Both the position numbers and the translations under genes were made by a program. The notes below the pieces were generated by a model, which made no database searches, was not told the origin of the DNA, and saw only the letters and a list, made by a program, of their open reading frames with translations. From the NCBI GenBank assembly GCA_032358165.1, contig JAALGY010000031.1, positions 1,178,001 to 1,242,000 on the forward strand: a stretch of 64,000 nt of DNA, in the 5' to 3' direction. Origin of the DNA: Diplosphaera chodatii (lineage: Eukaryota > Chlorophyta > Trebouxiophyceae > Prasiolales > Stichococcaceae). Of this stretch, positions 50,596-62,797 are shown piece by piece; positions within the stretch are counted from its first letter, which is position 1; every line of letters starts with the position of its first letter.

Positions 50596-51824
50596 ATGGG
50601 GCTCGCCAGGCACAGAGCCCGCCTCGCCTGCACCCTGCTGACTGCGTTGATCATGGTTCATCGGAGCACTGGTCTGGAGTTTGACATGCTCTTTCAGGTG
50701 GGTACTGCTAGTGCATATCGGCGGTGCAATACTATGTTTGCTCAGCACACTCAGACACAGCAGTACGTTCGCTGCAGACCAAATGTGTCATGGAGGAGAT
50801 CAACAGAAACGTCCTGGTCGTGGGCGATTTCGCAGCGTTCCACAAGGACAACTCAGCCAACCTTGTTCCAATGACTGTAAAGGTGCGCACGGGGCTGCCA
50901 TCTGCATCCATGCTGCATGTCGAACCAGACTCACCTCGCAGATGTAGATCCCTTCCCCAATATACGTCACAGGTGGAGGATCCAGCCGGCAGCGTGCTGT
51001 ACGAGAAGAAGGATGTGACACAGGGTCAGTTCGCCTTCACCACAAAGGAGGACGGCGACTTCAAAGCCTGCTTTACAGCAAAAGGCAGGTTCTGATGAAG
51101 TGATCTGCATTGACCTGCACTGCTGAACATGCCGCTGTCATCCCCATCTGTATCTTTTGGGCAGCGTTCCAGGTCGATCCTGCTGGTATGCAGATGTCAG
51201 CACAGCCCAGAACGCGAAGATCAGGCTCGACTGGAAGACAGGGGTTGCAGCAACGGTGACTGGCAGAGTGGACCCGCTTGCAGGCATTGCTGGTGTCCAG
51301 CTGCTGTTGGTTGCACCGAGGGGTTGAAGATCAGAGTCCACATGCAGGATTGGGACGCTATTGCGAAGAAGGACAACCTGAACGACATGTCGACAGAGCT
51401 GAGGCGGCTGGAGGCCATGGTGAAGGAGATCCACCAGGAGATGCTGTTCCTGCGGAGTCGTGAGGAGGAGATGCGCAACATCAATGGTGTGTGCACTGTC
51501 ATGCATGTGAACGGTTAATGCTGGCTTACAATTGTTAGGAGCGGCACATGGTCGCCACAACAATCCTGCTGTTCCTGACGGTCTACTGCGATACGCAGAG
51601 GCTACCAATGCACGGGTTGCATGGTTCAGCATCGGCTCCCTGGTCGTATGTATCGTCCTGGCAGTCTGGCAGCTTTGGTACCTAAAGGTGAGCGACGGCC
51701 AACTGCAGACTTGCTTGCACATCACCCTGTTGCTGTGCAACTGGCTCCAGAAACGCACCAGCCGCTCTCACCAGTGATGTACCGCTGCGTGCAGCGCTTC
51801 TTCTCAAAGAAGAAGCTGCTGTGA
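50596..51824 (+). CDS. p24/TMED (delta/TMED10-like) cargo receptor
   Basis: Type I membrane protein of COPI/COPII vesicles in ER-Golgi cargo sorting. Seven exons with matching phases: 50596-50697 (signal peptide, ending GLEFDMLFQ), 50778-50882 (TKCVMEEINRNVLVVGDF), 50973-51084 (GSVLYEKKDVTQGQFAFTT...CFTAK), 51194-51255 (AKIRLDWKTGVAA), 51348-51486 (DWDAIAKKDNL, ELRRLEAMVKEIHQEM coiled coil, LRSREEEMRNIN), 51598-51687 (EATNARVAWFS, then the membrane helix VVCIVLAVWQLWYLK), and 51795-51824 (RFFSKKKLL). The two GOLD-domain cysteines (TKC and CFTAK) are present. The tail has the FF COPII signal and a C-terminal KKLL of the KKxx ER-retrieval type. The third intron uses a GC donor. Length (about 200 aa) is normal for the family. 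Confidence 0.96.
51085..51193 (+). other. GC-AG intron in the p24 gene
   Basis: The frame requires AAAG|GCAGGT ... ATGCAG|ATGTC: a phase-1 split codon (G + AT = Asp) gives CFTAKD-VSTAQNAKIRLDW, matching the family. The GT four bases further on would break the frame. Every other intron of this gene uses GT-AG. Confidence 0.75.
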
Positions 51825-52217
51825 CGCTCGGCAGCAGCGGAGCTGCTGTCGAGCAGCAGAATCAGGGGAGGGCATCTCACTTGGGTGATGCACATGTGTA
51901 GACGCTTCTGATACTAGCGCTGTAACATCAGGCCTGGTGATCTCGAAGCATGTAAAGCTGGCCCAAAGACAACTTGCCCTGTGAACCAGCAGCCCGGACA
52001 CTCCGGGGTGGCGACTTGTACTGCACAGCCGACCTGCAGCAGCAAGCCGACATGCGACATGCCTGCGGTGCGAGTCAGCGCAGCAAACCACGATTGCACT
52101 TGTCCTGTGTCACAACGCACATCTAACTTGGGCTTCTGGACTGCTTGCCTACCTGGAGGACGTTGATTTGTACAGACATTGCTGCATGTAGTCGTCACAT
52201 CCCACAGCTTTGCAAAC
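51825..52217. other. Gap between p24 and nucleostemin genes
   Basis: About 390 bp between same-strand genes, holding the p24 3' UTR and the promoter of the next gene. Nothing else was seen. Confidence 0.4.
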
Positions 52218-55200
52218 ATGCCGAAGAAGTCGTCCAAGTCCAAGTCGAAACGCACGACACTCAAGCAGAAGTACAAGGTCATCAAGAAGGTCAAGGAGCA
52301 TGGCCGCAAGCTCAGGAAGGAGGCGCGCAAGAGTGGCAAAAAGCACAAGGCGCCGGCAGACCCGGGCCTGCCCAAGCAGTGGCCGTTCAAGCAGGAGCTC
52401 ATCGCGGAGCTGGACGAGAAGCGGAGGCTGATCCTGGAAGCCGAGGCAGCCAAGAAGGCGGAGCGCAAAGCTGCTCGGGTGTGGATTGTGTGCCCATCCA
52501 GCGTAGCGCCAGGCATCGCAGAGCTCGCATATGTCCACCCCGATTGGTGCACGTGTTGCGATACGCATATGACATGGACGGAACCTCCTCTGGCAAACGT
52601 TTCTTGGTGATAGGGCCGTCCTTTCACAACCACAGGATGCCGCTCGCAGCGAGTCGGCAGATGACCACATGGGGGAGGCGCCCACCGTGGAGGGCCTGCA
52701 GGCGGCGGCGGACGGCAAGCAGGCCGCGTTTGCCGAGGCGCAGAAGCGCAAGCGCAAGGAGCCGGCGGCCACTCCAGGCCATGTCCAGGGTGGGTACTGA
52801 ATCTGCGAGGCTGGGTTTATCAGGGATCATGGCGTCATAGCTGCCTGCAAGATGACAGGGCGTCCACTTCCTGCCGAGCTGCGAAGATGTCAGACTTCCG
52901 TACCTCCTGCAGAGCGCTCGCGGCGTGCGTTTTACCGGGAGTTTGTGCGGGTGGTGGAGGCAGCAGATGTGATCCTGGAGGTGCTGGACGCGCGGGATCC
53001 GCTCGCGTACCGCTGCCGTGAGGTGGAGCAGTTCATCCGCTCGGCAGACCCCAACAAGAAGGTCGTGCTGCTGCTTAACAAGATTGGTGAGTAGGCGCTG
53101 CATGCATATCAACATGTCTGCGGTGTGCTGATTAGCAGCAGAGATTCGCTGCTCCTGCATCCACCAACCGGGTCTGACAATTCGGAGCCTCTGAGGCAAT
53201 CTCGGCTGGAGAGTGACTGACAGTACCAGCTGAGTGACTCCTTGTTGTCACTTTTCGCAAAGACCTGGTGCCGCGGGAGGTCGCAGAGCGGTGGCTGACG
53301 TACTTGCGTGCGGAGCTGCCGACTCTGGCCTTCAAGTGTTCTACCCAGCAGCAGGCACACAACCTGTCCGCGGGCAGGTGCGCATTGTTGGGTAGAGCCT
53401 GATGCTGGTGTTGGTTTGTGCATGATGTGTCTGGCGCCTTTACATTCTGTGTTTTGCCCTCCCAATGCAGCTTAACATGCTCCGATTGCAGGCGGGCTGT
53501 GCCTGGCGGCAAGGGTGCGAAGGGCAAGGCTGCTGCCGCAGCGGGCAGGGGTGCAGCCACCAGGGCCGACGCCAAAGTACAACCGACTGGCAGCGAGGCA
53601 CTGGGCACAGATGCGCTGCTGCAGCTACTGAAAAACTACGCCCGGAATGCGGAACTCAAGACCGCCATCACAGTCGGTGAGGGTCAGGCAGCGCGCGTCA
53701 ATGCAAAAGGATTGTGTTTCAGCTAGTCTTGTAGTAGATCAACTGCGCAAGGGCTAGCGGCATCGTTGAACATATTTGTTGTCCTGCACAGGCATCGTGG
53801 GGCTGCCCAATGTGGGCAAGAGCTCCCTGATCAACAGCCTGAAGCGGTCGCGCGCTGTGTCAGTTGGCAACAAGCCTGGAGTCACCACCGTCGTGCAGGA
53901 GGTGGGCCTGTTGTCCAGTCAGTATTGGGTGATGCAATTGGTGCCTTATACACCTGAGCGCGCAGAGCAAACGAAAGGTTGGCAAAATTACTACTGCGCT
54001 CCTGCAGGTGCATCTGGACAAGCACATCAAGCTGCTGGACAGCCCAGGCATAGTGTTCAGCGCCGGCGCCAGTGCCGCTGCAGCTGCCCTGCGCAACTGC
54101 GTCAAGGTGACCGCTGCGCTGCGCAACCACTATGCAGCAATGAGGTCTTCACCGGGTCCTGGCATGCTGCACTGGTCTCGAGCAGTACACCATGCCAACG
54201 AGCTTGCGGTACATGCTGTCACTGTTGCAGGTGGAGCAGCTGGCAGACCCGTCGCTCCCCGTGGCCGAGATCGTGGCCAAGTGCCCCCAGGAGCAGCTCA
54301 TGGCTGTGTACAACATCCCGGCGTTCCAGGATGCTGACCAGTTCCTGCAGCTCATCGCAGCCGCGCGCGGCAAGCTGGGCAAGGTCCGCTCTGGCAGTGG
54401 GTGATGCATGCTTGATCAGCACTGTCACAGCGCTTGCTGCAGTGTACTCCGCGCCGGACCCAGCAGCCGGCGCTCATTGCAAGTGACGCTTTCGTCAAAC
54501 CTGCGAAGGGTGGCACCGTCAACACGGATGCGGCGGCGCGCATCGTGCTGACAGACTGGAACGACGGCCGCATCCCCTACTACACAGAGCCGCCGCCACG
54601 GGAGGCGGCTGCGCGCGAGGATGCAGCCATTGTCAGCAACTGGGGTGCCGACTTCGACATGAGTCAGGTACCATTAGACAAACGCCTCTGCTTGAGTCGG
54701 ACCACTCTTTTTCCGAGGCTGCGTGTCACCATCGTGTTTTGCACGGCGAAGCATGCAGCAGGTACTGGCTGTGCTGGCAGACAGCCAGCTGCAACGTTGC
54801 AACAGGCAGCTGACAGGAGCGTGGCCCTGTCGTTGCACGCAGCTGGACCAGAGCGCTCTGCTGACCGAGCTGCAGCCGGCGGAGCACAGCTCCCACTTCG
54901 CAGCACCCAGTGCCGGAGCAGCCGCTGGAGTTGATCTGGCAGGCATGGCAGCAGAGTCTCCAACGGCTGAGGGCGCAGATGCTATTGCGGCTGACGACGA
55001 GTCGTTGGACGACGAGGCAGACCCTGCAGGCGACGCCATGGATGACACCGATGGGCCGCAACTGACAGCCGCCAGCAGACAACAACTGAGCAGGCGGGTC
55101 GCGCTGTATGTCATGTGTGGCGACTTGAAAGCTCTATGTGGCAACAAGCACAGTGCTGTCAGCTTCAAGCATCAGCAATGGCGGATGAGGATGCGATGAT

Positions 55201-55524
55201 TTGGTGCCGCAGAGGAGCCAAGGGGCACCAGACAGAGGTGCTGTATGCGGAGGAGGGGCAGTTCAACCCCAAGGCAGCACGCAGCGATCGCAAACAGGTG
55301 GGGTAACAAGCACATGTGGCTGCTCACGAGGCTTTGCAGTCCAAGAATGTGTGCATTCAAATGGCTGGCGACGCATGGGTCGCAGTTGCCCAGCATGAGT
55401 GGCTGGGCGTTGAGCAATGCTCGTGCGTGTGCAGGCAAAGCGGCAGCGCAAGCTGGTGGCATCGAGTGTGGCGCAGCGTGGCGGGGATGGCAGTGATTCA
55501 GACTTCGATCTGGATGCTCTCTGA
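52218..55524 (+). CDS. Nucleostemin-family GTPase (GNL3/GNL3L/Nug1-like)
   Basis: Nucleolar circularly permuted GTPase for 60S ribosomal subunit maturation and export. The start at 52218 gives [20 protein letters not shown], the basic Grn1 domain, followed by a Lys/Glu-rich helix. The GTPase motifs come in permuted order: [21 protein letters not shown] (about 52940-53005), G4 LLLNKID formed across an intron (about 53070-53090 and 53262), G1 [16 protein letters not shown] (about 53800-53850), G2 NKPGVTT, and G3 [11 protein letters not shown] (about 54030-54065). Next are [14 protein letters not shown] (about 54247-54290) and [13 protein letters not shown], then [25 protein letters not shown] (about 54500-54585), a conserved C-terminal block. 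An acidic Ala-rich tail ([16 protein letters not shown]) and a short last exon with [12 protein letters not shown] end at 55524. The G motifs look intact. Confidence 0.95.
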
Positions 55525-55706
55525 CGTTTCACGATTCTGCTACAGTCATGCAGAGCTCACTCCGTAACAGACATTCCAAAAGCAAAACTCTCATACAGAC
55601 ATTCACACAACAACCTGAAGTCAGCACATACTGTACAAGGCCGAGGCACACTACACAACCTGTGCGTGCTCAGCGCCACGGGCTGTAACTGTTGCACATA
55701 CAGTTG

Positions 55707-56705
55707 TCACCGTCCTGATGACAGCCCCTCGATCACTGCTTGCAGCCGCTGTATCTCGTCATTTTTGGCCATGATCTCGTTGTAGTGCAGCCTGAACACT
55801 GCAGAGTTGTTCTCCAGCTCCGACTGCACCTCCTTGACCTGATGCAACAGTCAGCATGCATCATCCGCCTGTTGATGTCATGGATATGGCGGCGGGCACG
55901 CAGGCAGCACTCATACGCAGGCCGCACACCTGCTGGTCGCTGCGCCGGCGGACGTTTTCAGCTGCCGCCAGGTGCTTCTGCAGCTCCTGCTGCTCCATGG
56001 TCAGTGTCGCTATGCGCGCCTGCTGCGCCTGCGGATGCCATGGCACTATGGTGAGAAACACTTCTTTCCGATCGCTCGCGGTCATCGCGGCAGGTGAGGC
56101 AGGATCTTGTCCTGGCACGTGGCACCATGCACACCTGAATGGTCTTCAGGTACGCAACCTTGGGCTGCACTTGGTTGTAGGCATCCTCATCCAGGTACAC
56201 AGCGTCATCAACCGCACGGGACAGCCTGCGTTGGCGTCACATCCCCAGATACCATGCCGCGCAGCTTCACGATTGACGCTGACATCTTTTCAGCAGGTTC
56301 TCCAGGGCACCAGATGATCCATCATGGGGCCCAAAGGCACCCACATGTCGGTGGCCACGCGTGCATCCTCAATGTTGCCAAGGGCTGCATCCCACCGCCC
56401 TGGCTGCCCGTTGGCTGTCAGGTGCCCTGCCTCCGGCGTGCTGTTGCTCGCGTGCAGGTCTGGCTGTGGTCTGCATGGCAACGATCTTTCCTCACGGCGG
56501 TGCGACGATCGGCAATAATTGTCAAAGACACAAGTGCACCATCAAGACCTGCTGACCTGCTGCGGTATGCTGGTGGCGGACCAAGAGTGGCATAGCTGAG
56601 CTCAGGAACCCTGCTGCCACCAAGATGCTGAGGCGTACCGCCACCACTGGAAGCCGTGCGCTGCGGGCTCTTGCTATACAAGTAGGAAAGCCCGGGGTCG
56701 GACAT
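55707..56705 (-). CDS. Small unidentified coiled-coil protein
   Basis: Not assigned to a family. The first exon starts at 56705: MSDPGLSYLYSKSPQR, then a Ser/Gly/Pro-rich stretch (YATLGPPPAYRSRSAGL), ending at a GTGAGG donor near 56496. Next comes NSTPEAGHL...NIEDARVATDMWVPLG (about 56455-56300). Two helical exons follow: DDAVYLDEDAYNQVQPKVAY (about 56205-56140) and RIATLTMEQQELQKHLAAAE (about 56025-55930). The last exon, VKEVQSELENNSAVFRLHYN and EIQRLQAVIEGLSSGR, stops at 55707. Heptad-like Leu/Ile/Val spacing in the last three exons points to a coiled coil of about 90 residues; total length is about 220 aa. The 5' end faces CUL3. It could be a scaffold or centrosome/cilium-type protein, but nothing in the sequence decides this. 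Confidence 0.6.
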
Positions 56706-57401
56706 GGACGCCGTTGCGAGCTACATTGGCGCGTTCAGCACGGCATCGACATTGACATCCAATACTCAAGCTGATGGTAGACATTACGCAGCATCATGAT
56801 ATTCATGTCAGTGCCCAAACGATTTCAACATGACAACCAAAGGACTGCACGGCGATTGGGTGGACGCCGCTGTGCGTGATCACCAGTGCAGTATACTCAT
56901 GTCATTTGTTTGCAAGCAAAGAAGTTGCTCAACGAGGCAATGTGCTATGTGCATGATGAGCAATAAGAGCAATAGAGCTTGGAACCCCGTGCAAAAGCGA
57001 GGGGTGTCAGTGCAGAATCAGGCCCCCTGCTTCTGTCACGCTAAGGAAGCAGGTCTGTGCCTGGCAGTTGCTGCAAAACAATGCGAAGGTGTGCAGCACA
57101 CGCTATTCGGCTTGTGTTCCCACGGTAGACATAGCTGGCGCGCTCCCAAACAGACGTGCTTTGAGGTAGCGTGATACCTGAACTTACACACGCTGGAGGC
57201 AGTGCGCGAGCAGGAGAGTTGCACCTGCGTAGCATTGTGATGTACGGGGCATACAGCGTGCAATGAGGCGCTGACGTCGCTGCGAATATGGAGCTGCTGA
57301 GCCCATAGTCGCGATTTTGGCTCTACCACCATACTGGGAGTGCTTGTCAGAGCCACTCGGGAGGGGTCAGTGGCTCAGGCTGCGACGGCGTGGTCGCTGA
57401 G
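56706..57401. promoter_or_regulatory. Divergent intergenic region, coiled-coil gene / CUL3
   Basis: About 700 bp between head-to-head genes. No exon, tRNA or repeat was recognised. Open frames (for example 56830-57174 +) lack domain features. Confidence 0.4.
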
Positions 57402-60400
57402 ATGGCGACCGGCATCAAGCGCAAGCCGGTAGGCTCAAGGCTGCAAGCAGCTCCGTGCACGTCGAACCTCTGTTGCCAGTGGGCTGACCTTGCCGCCACT
57501 GCATGTTGCCAGATGCAGCACACACCTGTGCGTATCAGCGGCTACATCAATAGTTCATTGTCCCAGTGATGTTTGAGTACACAGATCAACATACCCTTTG
57601 GCACATGAGAGCACATCTGCGGTGCGGCATGTTGCTGTTCACCAGCGCTGCGCGTCTCTCATGCGCCTGCATGCTGCTGCAGTTCAAGATCGAGCCGTTC
57701 AAGCACCCTCTGAAGGTCGATCCGCTCTGGGGAGGTGAGCAGTATTCCGGTGCAGCACGAGACGTCACAGGGCAGGCCATGCTCACGGTGTGTGTTTACC
57801 GATGGGCACTTTAAGCAGACTTCCACCATGTGATCGGGGTCCGTACGTGTGTGTGCTGCAGAGAAAACATGGAAGGTGCTGGAGGATGCCATCCATGAGA
57901 TCAACAACCACAATGCCAGCGGCCTCAGCTTTGAGGAACTGTACAGGTGAGCGCCTGCGGAGCTGTTTGGAAGCAACAACCCGTCAAGGGCTCGAGCCTC
58001 CATCAGTGACCCTCTGCAAGCGGTGCTGTCCAAAGCAACGTCCCACACAAGCATGCCGTGTGCAGGAACGCGTACAACATGGTCATCAACAAGTTTGGCG
58101 ACCGGCTGTACAAGGGCCTTGTGGACACGATCACACGCCACCTTCGGGTACCGAATGCAGTGTGTCTGTAGTTTGCTGCAAACGTCTGTCACTGCTCATT
58201 TCTCGTTGACTGTTGACCACTTTTGCACTCCAAAACCTGTGCAGGAGATTGCGGCGATCATAGAAGACGCGCAGGGTGACAAGTTTCTGCGGGAACTGAA
58301 GCTGCGGTGGGACAACCACAACAAGTCTATGCACATGATCCGTGACATCCTCATGGTGAGTACCAACACTGCTTGCACACTTATGGGTGCAAGTGACGCT
58401 GGCATGCTTGGCATGTTCTACCCGATGCAAGCTGTCGCTGGGTGGCGCTGACATTGGCATGCCAGCACCTGCAGTACATGGACCGCATATATGTCAGGCA
58501 CCAGAACAAGGTGCCAGTGCACCAGCTGGGCCTCAACCTGTGGCGGGACACAGTTGTGCGCAACCCGCGCATCCAGGTAGCCTCACTGCATGGCCACATG
58601 ATGCACGGGTCAGGAAATAGCTGTACTTCGAGGATGACCTACGCAAGACAGGTTGTAGCTTATCTACTTCTATCAAAGACTACATGCTGCGACAGTACAA
58701 TTCGAACCACTGCAGGAGCGTTTACAGTCCATCCTGCTAGAGATGGTCACGCGGGAGCGCAGCGGCGATGTGATTGACCGGTCGCTCATGCGCTCCATCA
58801 CCATGGTGCGGCCACCACATGCCTGCCAACGCCTGCTGCAACATTTGAAGTGTGTGCTGGCTGGGCGTGTGTGCGCCTGTTTTGCCAAGCTCTCACGCTG
58901 AGGCGTGCTGCTGCAGATGCTGGTGGATCTGGGGATGGATGTGTACCAGGACGAGTTTGAGCGCAGCTTTCTGCAGACGGCAGCCGAGGCTTATCAGGTG
59001 AGGCCTGGATCCACCTCAAGCCGCCGTCAGTGGGCAAACAAGCGCTCCTGTCTGCGTTTTGTCTGCTTACATGGTCGTGTCTGGCAGTCGCAAGCGGCTC
59101 AGTTGGCATGTGGACTTGCGGTCTACAGGCAGAGGCGCAGGAGTTCCTGGCCAGCTGCGACTGCCCTGACTACCTGCGCAAAGCCGAAAAGCGGCTGGCG
59201 GAGGAGGTGGAGCGGGTGCGCAACTACATGGACCCGGGCTCGGAGGCCAAGATCACACGCGTGGTCGAGACCGAGCTCATATTGAAGCAGGTTGGCCTGT
59301 TCTCACTGTTGGATTTCATATGGGCACTGGGTAGTCCTTTGCAACTTCGCATGCTGCCTATCTGCTGCATCCTGCTGTGTTCCGGGACATGCTGTTGCGA
59401 GAGAAGCTATGCGCTGCAGGGTGACAGTTGTGACGCTCATGTTGTGGTTTCATGCACAACAACAGATGAAGATGCTCATGGACATGGAGAACAGCGGGTT
59501 CTTCGCGCTGGTGGAGGGCGGCCAGTATGAGGACCTGGGGCGCATGTACGCGCTGTTCAAGCGCGTCCCCGGCGGGCTGGACCTGCTGCGCAGCACCATG
59601 GGCGAGTACATCCGCTCGACCGGCCGCGCGCTCGTGCAGGTGCTACCGCTGCGCATGCCCACATGCGACTGTCACACATCCTTCAGCGGGTCTGCTGCTG
59701 TGCAAGCACTTGAGTGGGACGCCCGGTGCACTGGACCCGACCCCGCTGCACCGCTGCCTTGCTGTGCGTGCAGTAGTTGCTGCATGCGCTGGGCTCGACT
59801 CCACATGCACTGCCGACTGCAGGACCCCGAGAAGGTGAAGGACCCGGTGGAGTTCGTGCAGCAGCTGCTGACGCAGAAGGACAAGTTCGACACCATTGTG
59901 TTGCGCAGCTTCCAGAACGACAAGGCGTTCCAGAATGCGTTGAACCAGGCGTTCGAGCACTTCATCAACCTCAACCAGCGGTCGCCTGAGTACATCTCCC
60001 TGTTCATGGACGACAAGCTCCGCAAGGGCCTCAAGGTGAGCGCTTGTGTTTTTGAAACCTCAAACATGTGGTCTGGCGTGACACTCAGCAAGGCTGGCCT
60101 GTTGGAGAAGACACTGGGACTGGATGGTCAAGAGCGTCATGTGGAATGTCACCTTTTAAGGCTCATGCCAGCCTGTATCCGCTGCAGGGGACCACCGAGG
60201 ACGAGGCAGAAGCAGTGCTGGACAAAGTCATGATGCTGTTCCGGTGCGTCCCTGTCATTACGCACCTTCCAGGAATGCAGCATACGCTCTCATTAGTGTG
60301 CGCTCCACTTATGCATGCGCTCATGCATCACAGGTACATCCAAGAGAAAGACATATTCGAAAAGTACTACAAGCAGCACCTGGCCAAGCGGTTGCTGTCG

Positions 60401-62135
60401 GGTCGCACTGTGTCGGACGATGCCGAGCGCTCACTGCTGGTCAAGTTGAAGACCGAGTGTGGCTACCAGGTGCACAGGGCATGCACTCCCTGTACGTCGG
60501 CTTGCTTGCATGGGGTCGCAGCTGTTGCTGCACACACTGCACTTGCCTGTGTTGGCACTGATGTCGGCATGCCTGGAGTCTGCTTCCTGTGCACACGCAG
60601 TTCACCAGCAAGCTGGAGAGCATGTTCAACGACATCAAGACCAGCAGGGACTCGATGCTGCAGTTCAAAACGTACTGCGCATCGTCAGCGTCAGCAACAC
60701 AGCATGACATCGACCTGTCAGTCCAGGTGCGGCAAGTGTGCGGGCACTGAGTGGAGGGGTGCTTCACCAGGGCAGCCCTGCAGCTTCCTGCAGAGCCTTT
60801 GCAGACTGCTGTGACACTTCGTGTGTGCAGGTGTTGACAACAGGGTCATGGCCAACACAATCAGCAGCGCAGTGCAGCTTGCCACGCGAGATGGAGCGCT
60901 GCTGCACAGACTTCCAGGTACACTATACTGCAGGGCGTCTAGTCGTGGTCAAAAGCTATGGCAGTGCAGGTGGCATGGCCCCCTGTTCATGGCTACACTC
61001 ATGATGTACATGTGGTGTGTCTGATCGCAGGCATACTACCTGAAAGCACACTCGGGGCGCAAGCTCACCTGGCAGACGAACATGGGCAGCGCAGACCTGA
61101 AGGCCACATTCGGCTCAAAGCGGCATGAGCTGAATGTGTCCACATATCAGGTTCGGATCATAAGATGAAGCCGCAAAGTGCATGTGCTTGCCAGAGCCTA
61201 AAGTAAAACCCTTTAGCCGGGATCCTCAGCCATAACAAATGCTGTTGCATGGCTGCAGGCCTGCATTCTGATGCTGTTCAACGAGTCAGAGACGCTGTCC
61301 TTCAGTGACGTGTCGGCAGCCACCAGCATCCCCACAGCCGAGCTCAAGCGCAACCTGCAGTCGCTTGCCTGCGTCAAGGTGGGCGACTTTGCCGGGGAGC
61401 AGGGCCATTCATTGGACACACTGTGATCAGGTCTGAAAGGGGATAGCTGGATGAAGAGTTCTAATAATGGCATTCTGCGCACAGGGCAAGAACGTGCTGC
61501 GGAAGGAGCCGATGGGCAAGGAGGTGGAGGAGACGGACGTGTTCAGCGTCAACGACGGCTTCACCTCCAAGTTCTACAAGGTGAAGGTGGGCACCATCAG
61601 CGCGCAGAAGGACAGCGAGCCGGAGAAGCTGGAGACGCGGCAGAAGGTGGAGGAGGACCGCAAGCCCCAGGTGCGCCGTGACGCCGAGTCCAGGGTTTGT
61701 GCCCTGGCGCCCCTTGTTCGTGTGCATGTGCAGCCTGCCTCTCCCGCACATGCAGCCTGCACCTCTCCTGCGCCAGCCAAGCTGGTGACGGGGCACTCGG
61801 GGTGTGTGCAGATTGAGGCGGCCATCGTGCGCATCATGAAGGCTCGGCGGGTGCTCGACCACAACAGCATTGTGACGGAGGTCACGCGGCAGCTGTCGGC
61901 GCGGTTCCTGCCCAACCCCACCGTCATCAAGAAGCGCATCGAGTCGCTCATCGAGCGCGAGTTCCTTGAGCGCGACACCACAGGTGATGGCCCCTGCACA
62001 CGTTGGTCAGTTTGCCACCCCATTATACCTGCCATGTCGTTGTGACCCAAGGCGATGGTGGTCCATGTGCAACAGGCAGCCAGACGGACGTTTGACTGCT
62101 ATGCAGATCGCAAGCTGTACCGCTACCTAGCATGA
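57402..62135 (+). CDS. CUL3: Cullin-3, scaffold of BTB-type CRL3 ubiquitin ligases
   Basis: Scaffold joining BTB adaptors at its N-terminus to RBX1 at its C-terminus. The start at 57402 gives MATGIKRKP, then an intron, then [16 protein letters not shown] and [20 protein letters not shown] (about 57865-57930), [19 protein letters not shown] (about 58067-58125), [19 protein letters not shown] (about 58285-58340), [16 protein letters not shown] (about 58475-58520) and [19 protein letters not shown] (about 58918-58980). Cullin-homology blocks follow: [57 protein letters not shown] (about 60345-60400), [17 protein letters not shown] (about 61062-61115) and [15 protein letters not shown]. The winged-helix/neddylation block is [20 protein letters not shown] (about 61825-61880), with the NEDD8-acceptor Lys in IMKAR. 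The last exon (62107-62135) ends LYRYLA, the canonical cullin C-terminus. The N-terminal wording fits CUL3 rather than CUL1 or CUL4. Confidence 0.95.
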
Positions 62136-62797
62136 CTCCGTCATTCGCCTGAGCGGCGCCTTATGGCTAGCCTTAGTAGTACGCATAGCGCGCTTACTGC
62201 AACAGCCCAGAGAGGAGTGTGGGAGACATTGGCCTCGATTCGTTCGGCAAAGGGCTGCTCCTGCTACAGCGCAGCAGCCAGGGTCTCCTGCCTTGCACCC
62301 TTGAGTCGACGGGATGCCCCTTGTACCTGTAAGACGCTTGCGGCCATTGGCAATGGGCTGATGCAGCGGACATGCACGCACGTGTGCAGTTGCATTTGAT
62401 TATTGGCGTGAGGTCCTGTCGATGTGAGTGGCATGCCTACTGTCAAAGTTGCGGGGACACCTGGCTGCGCACCCTGTGCTGAAACGGGTGGAGCAGGCAG
62501 TACTGACTGGTGGACGCAGGAGCCCAGGACCGTTCTGCATCTGCTGCTTCCACAAAACCCTTGAATCCACGAGTTGGTCGTTTTCGCGAGAACATCACAC
62601 ACATTTGCCTATGTTAGACTTGGCCATCGCGCACCTGCAGGAAGCTGCCGCCATCGCGTTTCTAGCGGCGACCCGTTGTCTTCCAAACCTGTGCTTGTGA
62701 CCCGCGCTGCAGAGCGCTCCGCCTGAGCGGCACTGCTTCTGTTCACACATCCTTGAATTCTTCAGCTCAGCATGTGACTTCCACGGCCGCGAGCGCG
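62136..62797. other. Gap between CUL3 and the last gene
   Basis: About 660 bp with the CUL3 3' UTR and the next promoter. Nothing else was recognised. Confidence 0.4.
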
